Positions 17,176-26,226 of a DNA stretch of 64,000 nucleotides are shown here, piece by piece (the first letter of the stretch is position 1; each line of letters begins with the position of its first letter). Source of the stretch: Streptomyces guryensis (GTDB lineage Bacteria; Actinomycetota; Actinomycetes; Streptomycetales; Streptomycetaceae); assembly GCF_021261325.1 (NCBI RefSeq), contig NZ_JAJSBI010000022.1:117659-181658 (forward strand). The letters run 5' to 3'. Below the pieces are notes generated by a model that was not told where the DNA came from, did no database searches, and saw only the letters and a list, made by a program, of their open reading frames with translations. Made by a program: the position numbers and the translations under genes.

Positions 17176-18654
17176 ATGAGCGCCCCAACCCCGGCCCCCG
17201 GTGACAACAGGCCCCGCGAAGGGTATTACCCGGACCCGTCCATTCCTGGATATGTCCGGTACTGGAACGGTGCGTCCTGGGTACCGGGCACCAGCCGTCC
17301 GGCCCCGACGGACGGCGAGTCGCTCGCCCCGCCGCCCGGCAGCGACCAGGCTCCGGTCGAGGAGACGGGACCGCACTTCTTCGACGAGGACCCCGCGCAG
17401 CAGCCCGCCGCGGGCGCCGTGCAGCACGGCAGCCGTCCCGAACCCGCGACCGCCTGGGGCGCCGACAGCTCCCAGCAGTCCGGCTTCGGCGGCGACCAGG
17501 ACCGCCGGGTGTCGTGGGGCAACCCGCAGTCCGCGGACCCGCGCCTCGCCGACGGTGCCGCGGCCCGGCAGGACGGCCACGCGTCCCGCACGGACGGCAC
17601 GGCGACGATCCCGCCGACGGACTCGGACTCGGACTCGGACGACCCGGCCTCCGGCGGCACCTTCGTGTTCCGCAGGCCGCCGGCGCAGACCGGGGAGACA
17701 CAGCCCCCGGCAGCGGCGGCCGGGCACGGTGTCCCCAGCCCCGGCGGCCCCACCGCCGACGAGGGCACCATGACATTCCGTGCGCTGTCCCAGCGCACGG
17801 GGCGGCAGGGTGGGGCGCAGACCGGCGGCACGGGGGCGCCCGGCTTCGGCGCGGGCAAGGCGGCCGCCGACCGCGCCGCCGCGGCGCAAGGGCAGCCGCC
17901 CGCAGCCGCTCCCGCCCCGGCCGCCCCTTCGGGCCCCCACCAGGCCACCCCGGTGATCCCTCCGCAGGGCGGCGCCGCCCGGCCCGCGGCGGCCGCTCAG
18001 CCTCCCGCCGCGCAGGCGCCCGCCACTCCCATGACCAGCGGCCCCGGCGGCGGTCAGCACTCCTGGGCGCAGCAGGTGCACCGGCTCGCCGGCGCCGACG
18101 AGGACCAGCCCGTCGCCCCCTGGAAGCCGCCGGTCGAGGACATCTTCCAGGCGGCCGCCAGGCGCCAGGCGGCGGCCCGCCCCGCAGGCCTCGGCAAGCG
18201 GCTGGCCGCCCGGCTGCTGGACACCGTCGTCCTCGCGGGCGTCACGGCCGTGGCCGCCGTGCCACTGGGCATCAAGGCGGTCGACCACGTCAACGAGAAG
18301 ATCGACGAGGCCAGGCTCTCCGGCCAGACCGTGACCGTATGGCTGCTGGACGGCACGACGTCGGTGTACCTGGGCATCATCCTGGCCGTCCTGCTCGTCT
18401 TCGGCGTCCTCTACGAGGTGCTGCCCACCGCCAAGTGGGGCCGCACCCTCGGCAAGAAACTGCTGGGGCTGGAGGTGTGGGAGATCGAGGGGCACGAGCC
18501 GCCGTCCTTCGGCGGGGCGCTGCGCCGCTGGCTCGTGTACTGCGTGCCCGGCCTGCTCGGCGTCGGTGTCGTGGGCGTCCTGTGGTGCGTGTTCGACCGT
18601 CCGTGGCGCCAGTGCTGGCACGACAAGGCCGCGGGTACGTTCGTCACGGGCTGA
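17176..18654 (+). CDS. RDD-family membrane protein with DUF2510 and disordered linker
   Basis: A 492-residue protein. Residues about 10-45 form a DUF2510 module (GYYPDPSIPGYVRYWNGASW). Then comes a very long low-complexity Pro/Ala/Gly region (about 50-330), and the C-terminus is an RDD domain (GLGKRLAARLLDTVVLAG, then TLGKKLLGLEV) with three or four membrane segments. RDD proteins are of mixed or unknown function, some linked to Na+/H+ exchange. A second RDD gene follows 89 bp downstream. Confidence 0.85.
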   Translation: MSAPTPAPGDNRPREGYYPDPSIPGYVRYWNGASWVPGTSRPAPTDGESLAPPPGSDQAPVEETGPHFFDEDPAQQPAAGAVQHGSRPEPATAWGADSSQQSGFGGDQDRRVSWGNPQSADPRLADGAAARQDGHASRTDGTATIPPTDSDSDSDDPASGGTFVFRRPPAQTGETQPPAAAAGHGVPSPGGPTADEGTMTFRALSQRTGRQGGAQTGGTGAPGFGAGKAAADRAAAAQGQPPAAAPAPAAPSGPHQATPVIPPQGGAARPAAAAQPPAAQAPATPMTSGPGGGQHSWAQQVHRLAGADEDQPVAPWKPPVEDIFQAAARRQAAARPAGLGKRLAARLLDTVVLAGVTAVAAVPLGIKAVDHVNEKIDEARLSGQTVTVWLLDGTTSVYLGIILAVLLVFGVLYEVLPTAKWGRTLGKKLLGLEVWEIEGHEPPSFGGALRRWLVYCVPGLLGVGVVGVLWCVFDRPWRQCWHDKAAGTFVTG

Positions 18655-18743
18655 CCCGGTACGACGTACGCACCAGCCGATTCCGTACTCCGGACGGCCG
18701 TTCGCCGGATGCGGAGGCGGGGGGTTCGCGGTCCACTCGGGCC

Positions 18744-19376
18744 ATGAGCACCGAACCGCCCTCCGGATCCGGCGGACCGCCGGAAGACGACCCGTTCAGG
18801 AAGCAGCCCCCTCCTGGCCAGGGGGCGGGCTCACCGTACGACGCGCCCCAAGGCGGCGGGCAACCCCCGCCGTACGGCGGCGGTGACCCCTACGGCGGCG
18901 GCCAGTACCCCACCGACCCCCTCGCCGGTATGCCCCCGCTGGCCGACAGCGGCAGGCGCACGCTCGCCCGGATCATCGACCTGATCCTCGTGGGCATCGT
19001 CGTCTGGCTGCTCACCTGGGCGTTCAACGTGCACGAGTACGACGTGAACGGCAACAACCTCTCCTACAGCAAGTCCTTCGTGCAGTCGCTGATCGCCGCC
19101 GTGCTCTACATCGGCTACGACACGTATCTGATCAGCAAGTCGGGACAGACGCTCGGCAAGAAGTGGCTGAGCATGCGCGTGGCCAACCTGGACAACGGCT
19201 CCAACCCCTCCGTGCAGACCTCACTGGTCCGCTCGGCGGTGCTGTGGATCCCGTTCGCGTTCTGCTGCGCGTGCATCTGGACCGCGATCTCAGGCGGCTG
19301 GAGCTACTTCGACCGCCCGTACAAACAGGGCCTGCACGACAAGGCCGCCAAGACGGTCGTGGTGAGCACCAGTTGA
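18744..19376 (+). CDS. RDD-family membrane protein
   Basis: A 210-residue protein: a Gly/Pro/Tyr-rich cytoplasmic N-terminus (about 60 residues with PYGGGD-type repeats) and an RDD domain (GRRTLARIIDLILVG, TLGKKWLSMRV) with three or four membrane segments. It is a paralogue of the preceding gene lacking DUF2510. The start is ATG 18744. It is convergent with the small membrane-protein gene at 19535. Confidence 0.85.
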   Translation: MSTEPPSGSGGPPEDDPFRKQPPPGQGAGSPYDAPQGGGQPPPYGGGDPYGGGQYPTDPLAGMPPLADSGRRTLARIIDLILVGIVVWLLTWAFNVHEYDVNGNNLSYSKSFVQSLIAAVLYIGYDTYLISKSGQTLGKKWLSMRVANLDNGSNPSVQTSLVRSAVLWIPFAFCCACIWTAISGGWSYFDRPYKQGLHDKAAKTVVVSTS

Positions 19377-19389
19377 GGCAACACCCCAT

Positions 19390-19497
19390 GGGGGCACGGG
19401 CCGTGTCGATATGCGGCTCCGCCGCGACGGGGGTCCCCCCGCTCGAGCGAAGCCGAGAGTGGGGGAGCGACAAGCCACGACGCACCCGCAGACGATC
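19390..19497. repeat. Dispersed intergenic repeat, copy 2 (with inserted hairpin)
   Basis: The shared core (CGATATGCGGCTCCGCCGCG ... GCGACAAGCCACGACG) is interrupted by about 40 bp, GGGGGTCCCCCC followed by a GCTCGAGC-GAGAG-GTGGGGG hairpin. It lies between two convergent genes, like copies 1 and 3. Confidence 0.75.
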
Positions 19498-19534
19498 AAC
19501 GGCCGATCGTGGCACCTGCCGCGGAGCGCCCGGC

Positions 19535-19819
19535 TCAGGAAGCGGCGCGCTCCCGCACCGGCTCGGCGGCCGCCGCCGAGGCGACCGCGGCCGGCACGGG
19601 CATCTCCTCCGCAACCGCCGGAGGCTGCTGCACAGCGACGACCCTCGGCCTCGGCAGCGGGACCGTCATGGCGACCAGGAGGCCGAGAGCGAGTGCCGCG
19701 AAGGCGATGACCGCGATCCCCACGCCCGAACTCGTCTGCGACAGCAGCAGCATGGCGAGCGTCGAGAAGATCACGGTGCACGAACCGTAGACGAGCTGGG
19801 CGGGCGTCGGACGAGGCAT
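19535..19819 (-). CDS. Small two-helix membrane protein
   Basis: A 94-residue protein with two predicted membrane helices (about residues 10-28 and 33-53) and an Ala/Pro/Glu-rich C-terminal tail. I do not recognise a named family. GC-biased third positions and a plausible ATG start at 19819 support coding. It is transcribed away from the M6 protease gene. Confidence 0.6.
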   Translation of the reverse strand: MPRPTPAQLVYGSCTVIFSTLAMLLLSQTSSGVGIAVIAFAALALGLLVAMTVPLPRPRVVAVQQPPAVAEEMPVPAAVASAAAAEPVRERAAS

Positions 19820-20152
19820 GGCAATCGTGTCCTCGGAAGTGGGGGTCCACTGGGGTGTCGGCCTGGTTTTCTGCCGATTTCCGGGCAGTCCGCCAACCGA
19901 CTCTAATCGCGTGCATGCCCGAGTGGAACGAACGGTAAGCGTGACCTAACCAACAGTGCCGGTGCACAGGGGGCGCACGGAGTCATGGCGTCCATCAAGT
20001 GGACGTTCGAACGCGCCGGTCAGGGTGTTCGTAAAGCGAACCTCAGCTCCGCATAGTGCAATTGTTGTGTCCAAGTCAAGGTCTGTCTTTTCTTACCGAC
20101 CTCTAGTCAAATTGCGTCACTTGACTTGCCACCTTGACCAAGAGGAACTCAA
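19820..20152. other. Intergenic region upstream of M6 protease
   Basis: A relatively AT-rich 333-bp spacer between divergent genes. Apart from the inverted repeat listed separately I see no gene. CAAGTCAAG, GTCAAATTG and TTGACTTGCCACCTTGACC give several CTTGAC/GTCAAG half-sites within 80 bp of the protease start. Confidence 0.5.
20106..20125. promoter_or_regulatory. GTCAA/TTGAC repeats before M6 protease
   Basis: GTCAA-N10-TTGAC is an inverted repeat ending 27 bp before the GTG start, with further TTGAC and CAAGTCAAG elements nearby. It is a candidate operator, or overlaps a TTGAC -35 element. The ribosome site AAGAGGA follows at about 20139. Confidence 0.35.
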
Positions 20153-22504
20153 GTGACCCCAAAACCCTGGACGTTCAGAGCGACTGCGGTCGGTGTCGCG
20201 CTCGCGGCGGCCACCGCCACGTTCTCGACGTTCGCCGTGGCCCAGGCCGCCGACCCGGCCAGGACGGCCACCCATGACCGCCATGATCCGGCGGCGGTCA
20301 GGAGCATGGAGCAGGACGACCTCGACGGTCCGCTCTCCAAGACCCAGGATGCCCAGCGCCAGGAGGCCCTGAACCAGGTCATATCCGGCCAGGCCCAGGT
20401 CAAGGACCGGGGCGGCTCGAAGGTCGTCCAGCTGAAGGGCAAGAAGGGCGACCGCAAGTACGTGGAGCTGGGCCGGGAGAAGACCGACAGGATCTTCACG
20501 ATCCTGGTCGAGTTCGGCGACAAGATCGACAGCACGTACGGCGGCACGACCGGCCCCGCGCACAACCAGATAGCCCAGCCCGACCGGACGAAGAACAACT
20601 CGACCGCCTGGCAGGCGGACTACAACCGGCAGCACTTCCAGGACCTCTACTTCGGCACCGGCACCGACTCCATGAAGTCCTTCTACGAGAAGCAGTCCTC
20701 GGGCCGCTACTCGGTGGACGGCGAGGTCGCCGACTGGGTCAAGGTCCCCTACAACGAGGCCCGCTACGGCAACAACGCCTGCGGCCAGACCAACTGCCCC
20801 AGCGTGTGGAACGTCGTCAGCGACGGCGTCACCGCGTGGGTCGCCCAGCAGAAGGCGGCCGGCAAGTCCGACGCCGACATCAAGACGGACCTGGCGAAGT
20901 TCGACCAGTGGGACCGCTACGACTACGACCACGACGGCAACTTCAACGAGCCCGACGGGTACATAGACCACTTCCAGATCGTGCACGCCGGCGAGGACGA
21001 GTCCGCGGGCGGCGGAGTCCAGGGCAAGGACGCGATCTGGGCGCACCGCTGGTACGCGTTCGGCAGCGACACGGGCGTCACCGGCCCCACGGGCAACAAG
21101 CTCGGCGGCGCGCAGATCGGCGACTCCGGCATCTGGGTCGGCGACTACACCATCCAGCCGGAGAACGGCGGACTCGGCGTCTTCGCCCACGAGTACGGCC
21201 ACGACCTGGGGCTGCCGGACCACTACGACACCACCAACGCCGGGGAGAACTCGACCGGTTTCTGGACGCTGATGTCCAACGGGTCGTGGCTCGGCCGCGG
21301 CGAGGACACCATCGGTGACCTGCCGGGCAACTTCAACGCCTGGGACAAGCTGCAGCTCGGCTGGCTGAACTACGACACGGCGAAGGCCGCGACGAAGTCG
21401 AAGCACAAGCTGGGTGTCGCCGAGTACAACACCAAGAACAAGCAGGCGCTGGTGGTCTCGCTGCCCGACAAGGCGGTCACCACCGACGTGGTCACCCCGG
21501 CGCAGGGCTCGGCCCAGTGGTGGAGCGGCAGCGGCAACGACCTCAAGAACACGCTGACCCGCTCGGTCGACCTCACCGGCAAGTCCTCGGCCGCCCTCAC
21601 CCTCGACGGCTACTACGACATCGAGGCCAACTTCGACTACCTCTACACCGAGGTGTCGACCGACGGCGGCGCCAACTGGACCACGCTCGACGGCACGGTG
21701 GACGGAAAGGCCATCCCGCGCGACGGCTCCGACAAGCCGGCGCTGACGGGGACGGCCGACGGCTACAAGAAGCTGTCGTACCCGCTGGACGCCTACGCGG
21801 GCAAGAAGATCGACCTGCGCTTCCGCTACCAGACGGACAGCGGCGTGGCGCAGAAGGGCTTCGCGGCCGACGAGATCTCGGTGACCGCGGACGGCACGGC
21901 GCTGTTCACCGACAACGCCGAGAGCGCGGACCCGGGTTGGACGGCCACCGGCTTCTCCCGCATCGGCGCGTCCTTCACCAAGGACTACAAGCAGTACTAC
22001 ATCGCCGAGAACCGCCAGTACGTGTCGTACGACAGGACCCTGAAGGTCGGCCCGTACAACTTCGGCTTCTCGCCGAGCCGTCCGGACTGGGTGGAGCACT
22101 TCCCCTACCAGAACGGCCTGTTGATCTGGAAGTGGGACACCTCGCAGCAGGACAACAACACCAGCCAGCACCCCGGTGTCGGCCTGGTCCTGCCGGTCGA
22201 CTCGCACCCGGCGGCGCTCAAGTGGTCCGACGGCACGCTGATGCGCAGCCGTATCCAGTCCTACGACTCGCCGTTCAGCCTGTACCGCACGGACGGCGTC
22301 ACGCTGCACAACGCGAACGTCGAGACGCGGATCCCGTCGTCGAAGGGCGTGCCGGTCTTCGACGATCACACGAGCACGTACTACGACGACTCGACTCCCG
22401 ACGCAGGGGTCAAGATCACTGACACCAACACCAAGATCAGGATCGTCAAGGAGGCCAAAGATGGCTCGACGATCAAGGTCGAGGTGGGTCCCGCAGTGAA
22501 GTAG
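20153..22504 (+). CDS. Secreted immune inhibitor A-like metalloprotease (peptidase M6)
   Basis: A 783-residue exoprotease with a Sec signal peptide (cleavage near AQA-AD, residue 33) and a propeptide-like charged segment. The M6 zinc domain carries HEYGHDLGLPDHYD (HExxH with a downstream third ligand). C-terminal beta-rich domains include a MAM/VEG-like TADGYKKLSYPLDAYAG region. Streptomyces M6 proteases act on extracellular proteins during development or nutrient scavenging. The GTG 20153 start follows AAGAGGA. Confidence 0.9.
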   Translation: MTPKPWTFRATAVGVALAAATATFSTFAVAQAADPARTATHDRHDPAAVRSMEQDDLDGPLSKTQDAQRQEALNQVISGQAQVKDRGGSKVVQLKGKKGDRKYVELGREKTDRIFTILVEFGDKIDSTYGGTTGPAHNQIAQPDRTKNNSTAWQADYNRQHFQDLYFGTGTDSMKSFYEKQSSGRYSVDGEVADWVKVPYNEARYGNNACGQTNCPSVWNVVSDGVTAWVAQQKAAGKSDADIKTDLAKFDQWDRYDYDHDGNFNEPDGYIDHFQIVHAGEDESAGGGVQGKDAIWAHRWYAFGSDTGVTGPTGNKLGGAQIGDSGIWVGDYTIQPENGGLGVFAHEYGHDLGLPDHYDTTNAGENSTGFWTLMSNGSWLGRGEDTIGDLPGNFNAWDKLQLGWLNYDTAKAATKSKHKLGVAEYNTKNKQALVVSLPDKAVTTDVVTPAQGSAQWWSGSGNDLKNTLTRSVDLTGKSSAALTLDGYYDIEANFDYLYTEVSTDGGANWTTLDGTVDGKAIPRDGSDKPALTGTADGYKKLSYPLDAYAGKKIDLRFRYQTDSGVAQKGFAADEISVTADGTALFTDNAESADPGWTATGFSRIGASFTKDYKQYYIAENRQYVSYDRTLKVGPYNFGFSPSRPDWVEHFPYQNGLLIWKWDTSQQDNNTSQHPGVGLVLPVDSHPAALKWSDGTLMRSRIQSYDSPFSLYRTDGVTLHNANVETRIPSSKGVPVFDDHTSTYYDDSTPDAGVKITDTNTKIRIVKEAKDGSTIKVEVGPAVK

Positions 22505-22530
22505 TCGGCATTTGCGCAGGTCAGAAGCGT

Positions 22531-22564
22531 ATCGGCGGTGGCCCCCTGGCGGGTCGCCGCCGAT
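22531..22564 (+). terminator. Terminator after M6 protease
   Basis: ATCGGCGG and CCGCCGAT form an 8-bp stem 27 bp after the protease stop. No T-run follows, as is common in Streptomyces. Confidence 0.5.
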
Positions 22565-22649
22565 CGTGTTTAGGTGCGTCCTGTGCTTCCCTTATTGACA
22601 CCGACATCGACACCGACATCGATCCTGACTCGCACGGGGGTGTGACCGC

Positions 22650-23051
22650 ATGGCTGCAGGAGGTTTCTGCAAGCTGCCGACAGGCAGCGTGGTGGTGGCG
22701 CTGAACCTGCCCAGCCCCACCGCCGACGGCACGGGCTGCATACGCTTCCTCGTGCACGCCCAGAACCGGGCGCGCGCCCTGACCAGGCTGCGCAATCTGG
22801 GCATGCGGGCGGTGTACCTGCGGGGCAACGCCGCCCCGCCGACCCCCGACGAGGTCACCGCGGTCCTGCACCACCCCGACGGCCTCATATGGCGCACGGC
22901 ACCTGACAACGGTGTCGTCACGGGGCCGGAGCTCCCCCAGGAGCTGTGGCACCCGGTCAGGGCCCTGCTGAGGCGCCCTGAAGGGACGCGGGGCGGCATT
23001 GGATCTGCGGCTTCCGCCGCGCGGCCGCGACAAGCCACGACGAACCTGTAG
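22650..23051 (+). CDS. Conserved hypothetical protein with repeat-derived C-terminus
   Basis: A 133-residue soluble protein. The first 110 residues look conserved (GTGCIRFLVHAQNRARALTR, then WRTAPDNGVVTG, then LWHPVRALL), but I do not recognise a domain. The last 20 or so codons run through a copy of the dispersed repeat seen elsewhere in intergenic DNA, giving GSAASAARPRQATTNL, so the present C-terminus probably arose by read-through into the repeat. ATG 22650; the next gene is convergent 39 bp away. Confidence 0.65.
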   Translation: MAAGGFCKLPTGSVVVALNLPSPTADGTGCIRFLVHAQNRARALTRLRNLGMRAVYLRGNAAPPTPDEVTAVLHHPDGLIWRTAPDNGVVTGPELPQELWHPVRALLRRPEGTRGGIGSAASAARPRQATTNL

Positions 23052-23062
23052 GCGCCCGGCAG
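22989..23062. repeat. Dispersed repeat, copy 3 (overlaps a CDS end)
   Basis: GGATCTGCGGCTTCCGCCGCG, then GCGACAAGCCACGACGAACC. It matches the core of the copies at 13.4 and 19.4 kb and again sits between convergent genes, but here it encodes the tail of the upstream protein. Confidence 0.7.
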
Positions 23063-23090
23063 CCCGTCGCGGACACCAGACCGCGCACGC

Positions 23091-23681
23091 TCAGGCAACC
23101 ACGGGTTTCCCGGACAACTCCACGCCCGCCGAGCGCAGCTCTTCCAGCGCCTGTTCCGTCGTCGCTTCGGCGACCCCCGCGGTCAGGTCGAGCAGCACCT
23201 GGGTGCGGAAGCCCTCCCGGGCGGCGTCCAGGGCGGTCGCGCGCACACAGTGGTCGGTGGCGATCCCGACGACGTCGACCTCGCTCACCTCCCTGGCGCG
23301 CAGCCAGTCCGCGAGCTTCACGCCGTTCTCGTCGGCCCCCTCGAAGCCGCTGTACGCCGCCGCGTACGCCCCCTTGTCGAAGACGGCGTCGACCGCGCCG
23401 GAGGCGACGGCGGGTGCGAAGTTCGGGTGGAAGCCGACGCCCTCCGTGCCCGCGACGCAGTGCGCGGGCCAGGAGTGCCGGAAGTCGGGGTTGTCGGCGA
23501 AGTGGCCGCCGGGTGCGACGTGGTGGTCGCGGGTGGCCACCACGTGCCGGTAGCCGGAGCCGCCCGCCTGCCCGATCAGCTCGGTGATGGCGGCGGCCAC
23601 ATCGGCACCCCCGGCCACGGCGAGGCTGCCCCCCTCACAGAAGTCGTTCTGCACGTCAACGACGATCAAGGCGCGGCGCAT
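23091..23681 (-). CDS. pncA: Nicotinamidase / pyrazinamidase
   Basis: A 196-residue isochorismatase-fold hydrolase converting nicotinamide to nicotinate in NAD salvage. The catalytic triad is visible: Asp10 (IVVDVQNDF), a lysine in FDKGAYAAAYSGF and the nucleophile cysteine in GIATDHCVRATALDA. Metal ligands DxHxxxxxH (RDHHVAPGGHF) are present. It is followed on the same strand by pncB's gene upstream at 23808, so the two consecutive salvage steps are neighbours. Confidence 0.93.
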   Translation of the reverse strand: MRRALIVVDVQNDFCEGGSLAVAGGADVAAAITELIGQAGGSGYRHVVATRDHHVAPGGHFADNPDFRHSWPAHCVAGTEGVGFHPNFAPAVASGAVDAVFDKGAYAAAYSGFEGADENGVKLADWLRAREVSEVDVVGIATDHCVRATALDAAREGFRTQVLLDLTAGVAEATTEQALEELRSAGVELSGKPVVA

Positions 23682-23807
23682 GGTGGGTGTCCTTCTCGAC
23701 GATGGGGTCGGGGGGAGGGTGCGGGCCCGGCCATTGAACCTCCGAGCCTATTGAGTTCCCGGGCCGTTCGGGAGGGGCGTCACAGGGCGTATCCGGCCGC
23801 ACCTGCT

Positions 23808-25154
23808 TTAGCTACCCGAGCGCCCGTGCACGTACTCCGTCGGAATGACCGGTTCCCCGCGCGAGAGCTGGGTCGCGGACAGCGGCAGGTTGGCGCGCGC
23901 GGCCGTGTGCCGGTCGCGCACGGTGTCCAGCGGTTCACGCGCCACCACGTCACCGCCCTTGACCAGCTCGACCAGCAGCTGCCGGTCCGCCAGCTCGGCC
24001 GGCACCGATCCGGTGCCGACGACCTCGGCCTCCGCGACCCCGTCCGCGTCCAGCCGCCGCGCCGCCCACTTGCGGCCCCCGATGGACGTCTTGCCGCCGC
24101 TGGACTTCTTCGCCACCGGCACCAGCGGCGCCTTCGGGTCGGCGGACTCGGCGCGGGCGACCAGCTTGTACACCATCGAGCAGGTCGGATGTCCGGACCC
24201 GGTCACCAGCTGCGTACCGACGCCGTACGCGTCCACGGGCGCCGCGGCCAGCGAGGCGATGGCGTACTCGTCGAGGTCCGAGGTCACGATGATCTTCGTT
24301 GCCGTCGCGCCCAGCTCGTCAAGCTGCTGCCGCACCCGGTGCGCGACCAGCAGCAGGTCGCCGGAGTCGATGCGCACGGCGCCCAGCTCGGGCCCGGCGA
24401 CCTCGACGGCCATACGGACGGCCTCGGCGACGTCGTACGTGTCCACGAGCAGGGTGGTGTTCCGGCCGAGCGAGTTCACCTGGGCCTGGAAGGCGTCCCG
24501 CTCGTGGTCGTGCAGGAGGGTGAAGGCGTGCGCGGAGGTGCCGACGGTCGGGATGTTGTAGCGGAAACCGGCCGCCAGGTCGGAGGTGGAGGCGAAGCCG
24601 CCCAGGTACGCGGCGCGGGAGGCGGCGACGGCGGCGAGCTCGTGCGTACGCCGGGCGCCCATCTCGATCAGCGGGCGGTGGCCGGCGGCCGAGGACATCC
24701 GGGAGGCGGCCGCGGCGATCGCGGAGTCGTGGTTGAGGATGGAGAGGATCACCGTCTCCAGCAGCACGCACTCGGCGAACGAGCCCTCGACCCGCATGAT
24801 CGGTGAGCCCGGGAAGTACACCTCGCCCTCGGGATAGCCCCACACGTCACCGGAGAAGCGGTAGGAGCCGAGCCAGTCGAGTGTCGTCTCGTCGACTATG
24901 TTGCGCTCGCTCAGGAAGCCCAGGACACCCGCGTCGAAACGAAAGTTCTCCACGGCGTCCAGCACCCGCCCGGTGCCGGCCACCACGCCGTAGCGCCGCC
25001 CCTCCGGCAGCCGCCGGGTGAAGACCTCGAAGACGCTTCGCCGTTCGGCCGTACCGGCCTTGAGGGCGGCCTGCAGCATCGTCAGCTCGTACTGGTCCGT
25101 GAAGAGCGCCGTCGAGGGAACGTCCACCGGCAGCCCAAGGTCCGCTACATCCAC
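23808..25154 (-). CDS. pncB: Nicotinate phosphoribosyltransferase
   Basis: A 448-residue enzyme that makes nicotinate mononucleotide from nicotinate and PRPP, the step after PncA. Motifs include TDQYELTMLQAAL, FEVFTRRLPEGRRYG, GTSAHAFTLLHD (with the phosphorylated-histidine region), VRIDSGDLL and YGVGTQLVTG. GTG 25154 is chosen for its ribosome site AGGAGAGC; upstream codons in the same frame lack one. The gene is divergent from clpS. Confidence 0.93.
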   Translation of the reverse strand: MDVADLGLPVDVPSTALFTDQYELTMLQAALKAGTAERRSVFEVFTRRLPEGRRYGVVAGTGRVLDAVENFRFDAGVLGFLSERNIVDETTLDWLGSYRFSGDVWGYPEGEVYFPGSPIMRVEGSFAECVLLETVILSILNHDSAIAAAASRMSSAAGHRPLIEMGARRTHELAAVAASRAAYLGGFASTSDLAAGFRYNIPTVGTSAHAFTLLHDHERDAFQAQVNSLGRNTTLLVDTYDVAEAVRMAVEVAGPELGAVRIDSGDLLLVAHRVRQQLDELGATATKIIVTSDLDEYAIASLAAAPVDAYGVGTQLVTGSGHPTCSMVYKLVARAESADPKAPLVPVAKKSSGGKTSIGGRKWAARRLDADGVAEAEVVGTGSVPAELADRQLLVELVKGGDVVAREPLDTVRDRHTAARANLPLSATQLSRGEPVIPTEYVHGRSGS

Positions 25155-25302
25155 GACAGCTCTCCTAGCTATGACTCTCAGGGTGCCCCCAGGTCGGCCG
25201 GGGGTCCGGGGGTCGTCCCCCGGCGTATGCAGCACGACGACAGATGCTACACCCCTTTGTGTCAGTGTGACGATTTGTGGGGCCCGTGGCAGCATGGGCT
25301 GT

Positions 25303-25611
25303 GTGACGTCACCCGCTCCCCTTGAGATCGAACGGACCGAATCCGCGGAAGAGGTCTTCGCCGTACCCGAGCCGGACGTCCCCTGGGTCACCATCGTCCA
25401 CAACGACCCGGTCAACCTCATGAGCTATGTGACGTACGTCTTCCAGACGTACTTCGGCTACACCAAGGACAAGGCCACCAAGCTCATGCTCGATGTCCAC
25501 CACAAGGGCCGGGCGGTCGTCTCCAGCGGCACTCGCGAGGAGATGGAACGCGACGTGCAGGCCATGCACGGCTACGGACTGTGGGCCACCCTCCAGCAGG
25601 ACCGGAAGTAG
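25303..25611 (+). CDS. clpS: ClpS, adaptor for ClpAP/ClpCP proteolysis
   Basis: A 102-residue adaptor delivering N-degron substrates to the Clp ATPase. The conserved core is VTIVHNDPVNLMSYVTYVF ... LMLDVHHKGRAVV, with the DPVN motif and substrate-pocket residues intact. GTG 25303 is preferred by similarity; ATG 25294 is three codons upstream. It is followed 12 bp later by a DUF2017 gene, the usual Streptomyces neighbour. Confidence 0.93.
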   Translation: MTSPAPLEIERTESAEEVFAVPEPDVPWVTIVHNDPVNLMSYVTYVFQTYFGYTKDKATKLMLDVHHKGRAVVSSGTREEMERDVQAMHGYGLWATLQQDRK

Positions 25612-25623
25612 CGACTCAACCTG

Positions 25624-26226
25624 ATGCCAGGACACTTCGAACCGCTCCCCGGCGGCGGCGCGGCCGTCGCGCTCGACGACGTCGAGATCTCCATCATCCG
25701 GTCGCTGGCCGTCCAGCTCCTGGAGCTCGTCGGACCCGGCCCCGGCGAGGACGCCCCCGACGACCCGCTGGCCGAGCTCTTCGCCGAGGGCCCGAGCGAG
25801 CCCCCGAAGGACCCCGTGCTCAAGCGGCTCTTCCCGGACGCCTACAGCGACCCGGAGGGCACCCCCGGGCCCAAGGAGGCCGAGGAACAGCAGGCGCACT
25901 CCGCCGAGTTCCGCCGTTTCACTGAGAACGACCTGCGCGCCGCCAAGCGCGAGAGCGCCCTCGCCGTGATCCGCTCCCTGGACTCGCTGACCCCGGGCGG
26001 CGACGGCGGTGCGGTCCTCCAGCTCTCGGCCGACGAGTCCCGCCAGTGGCTGGGCGCCCTCAACGACCTGCGCCTGGCGATCGGCTCCCGTCTGGAGATC
26101 ACCGACGAGGACGACACCGACCTCCTCTACCGCCTCCCGGACGAGGACCCGCGCAAGCCGATGGTGATGGCGTATCTGTGGCTGGGCGGCCTCCAGGAGA
26201 CGCTCGTCTCGACCTTGATGCCCTGA
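25624..26226 (+). CDS. DUF2017 family protein
   Basis: A 200-residue acidic, soluble protein of the actinobacterial DUF2017 family. Typical segments are FEPLPGGGAAVALDDVEISIIRSL near the N-terminus, LAELFAEG and the end EDPRKPMVMAYLWLGGLQETL. Function is unknown; conserved linkage to clpS suggests a role with that adaptor, but this is inference. Confidence 0.85.
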   Translation: MPGHFEPLPGGGAAVALDDVEISIIRSLAVQLLELVGPGPGEDAPDDPLAELFAEGPSEPPKDPVLKRLFPDAYSDPEGTPGPKEAEEQQAHSAEFRRFTENDLRAAKRESALAVIRSLDSLTPGGDGGAVLQLSADESRQWLGALNDLRLAIGSRLEITDEDDTDLLYRLPDEDPRKPMVMAYLWLGGLQETLVSTLMP

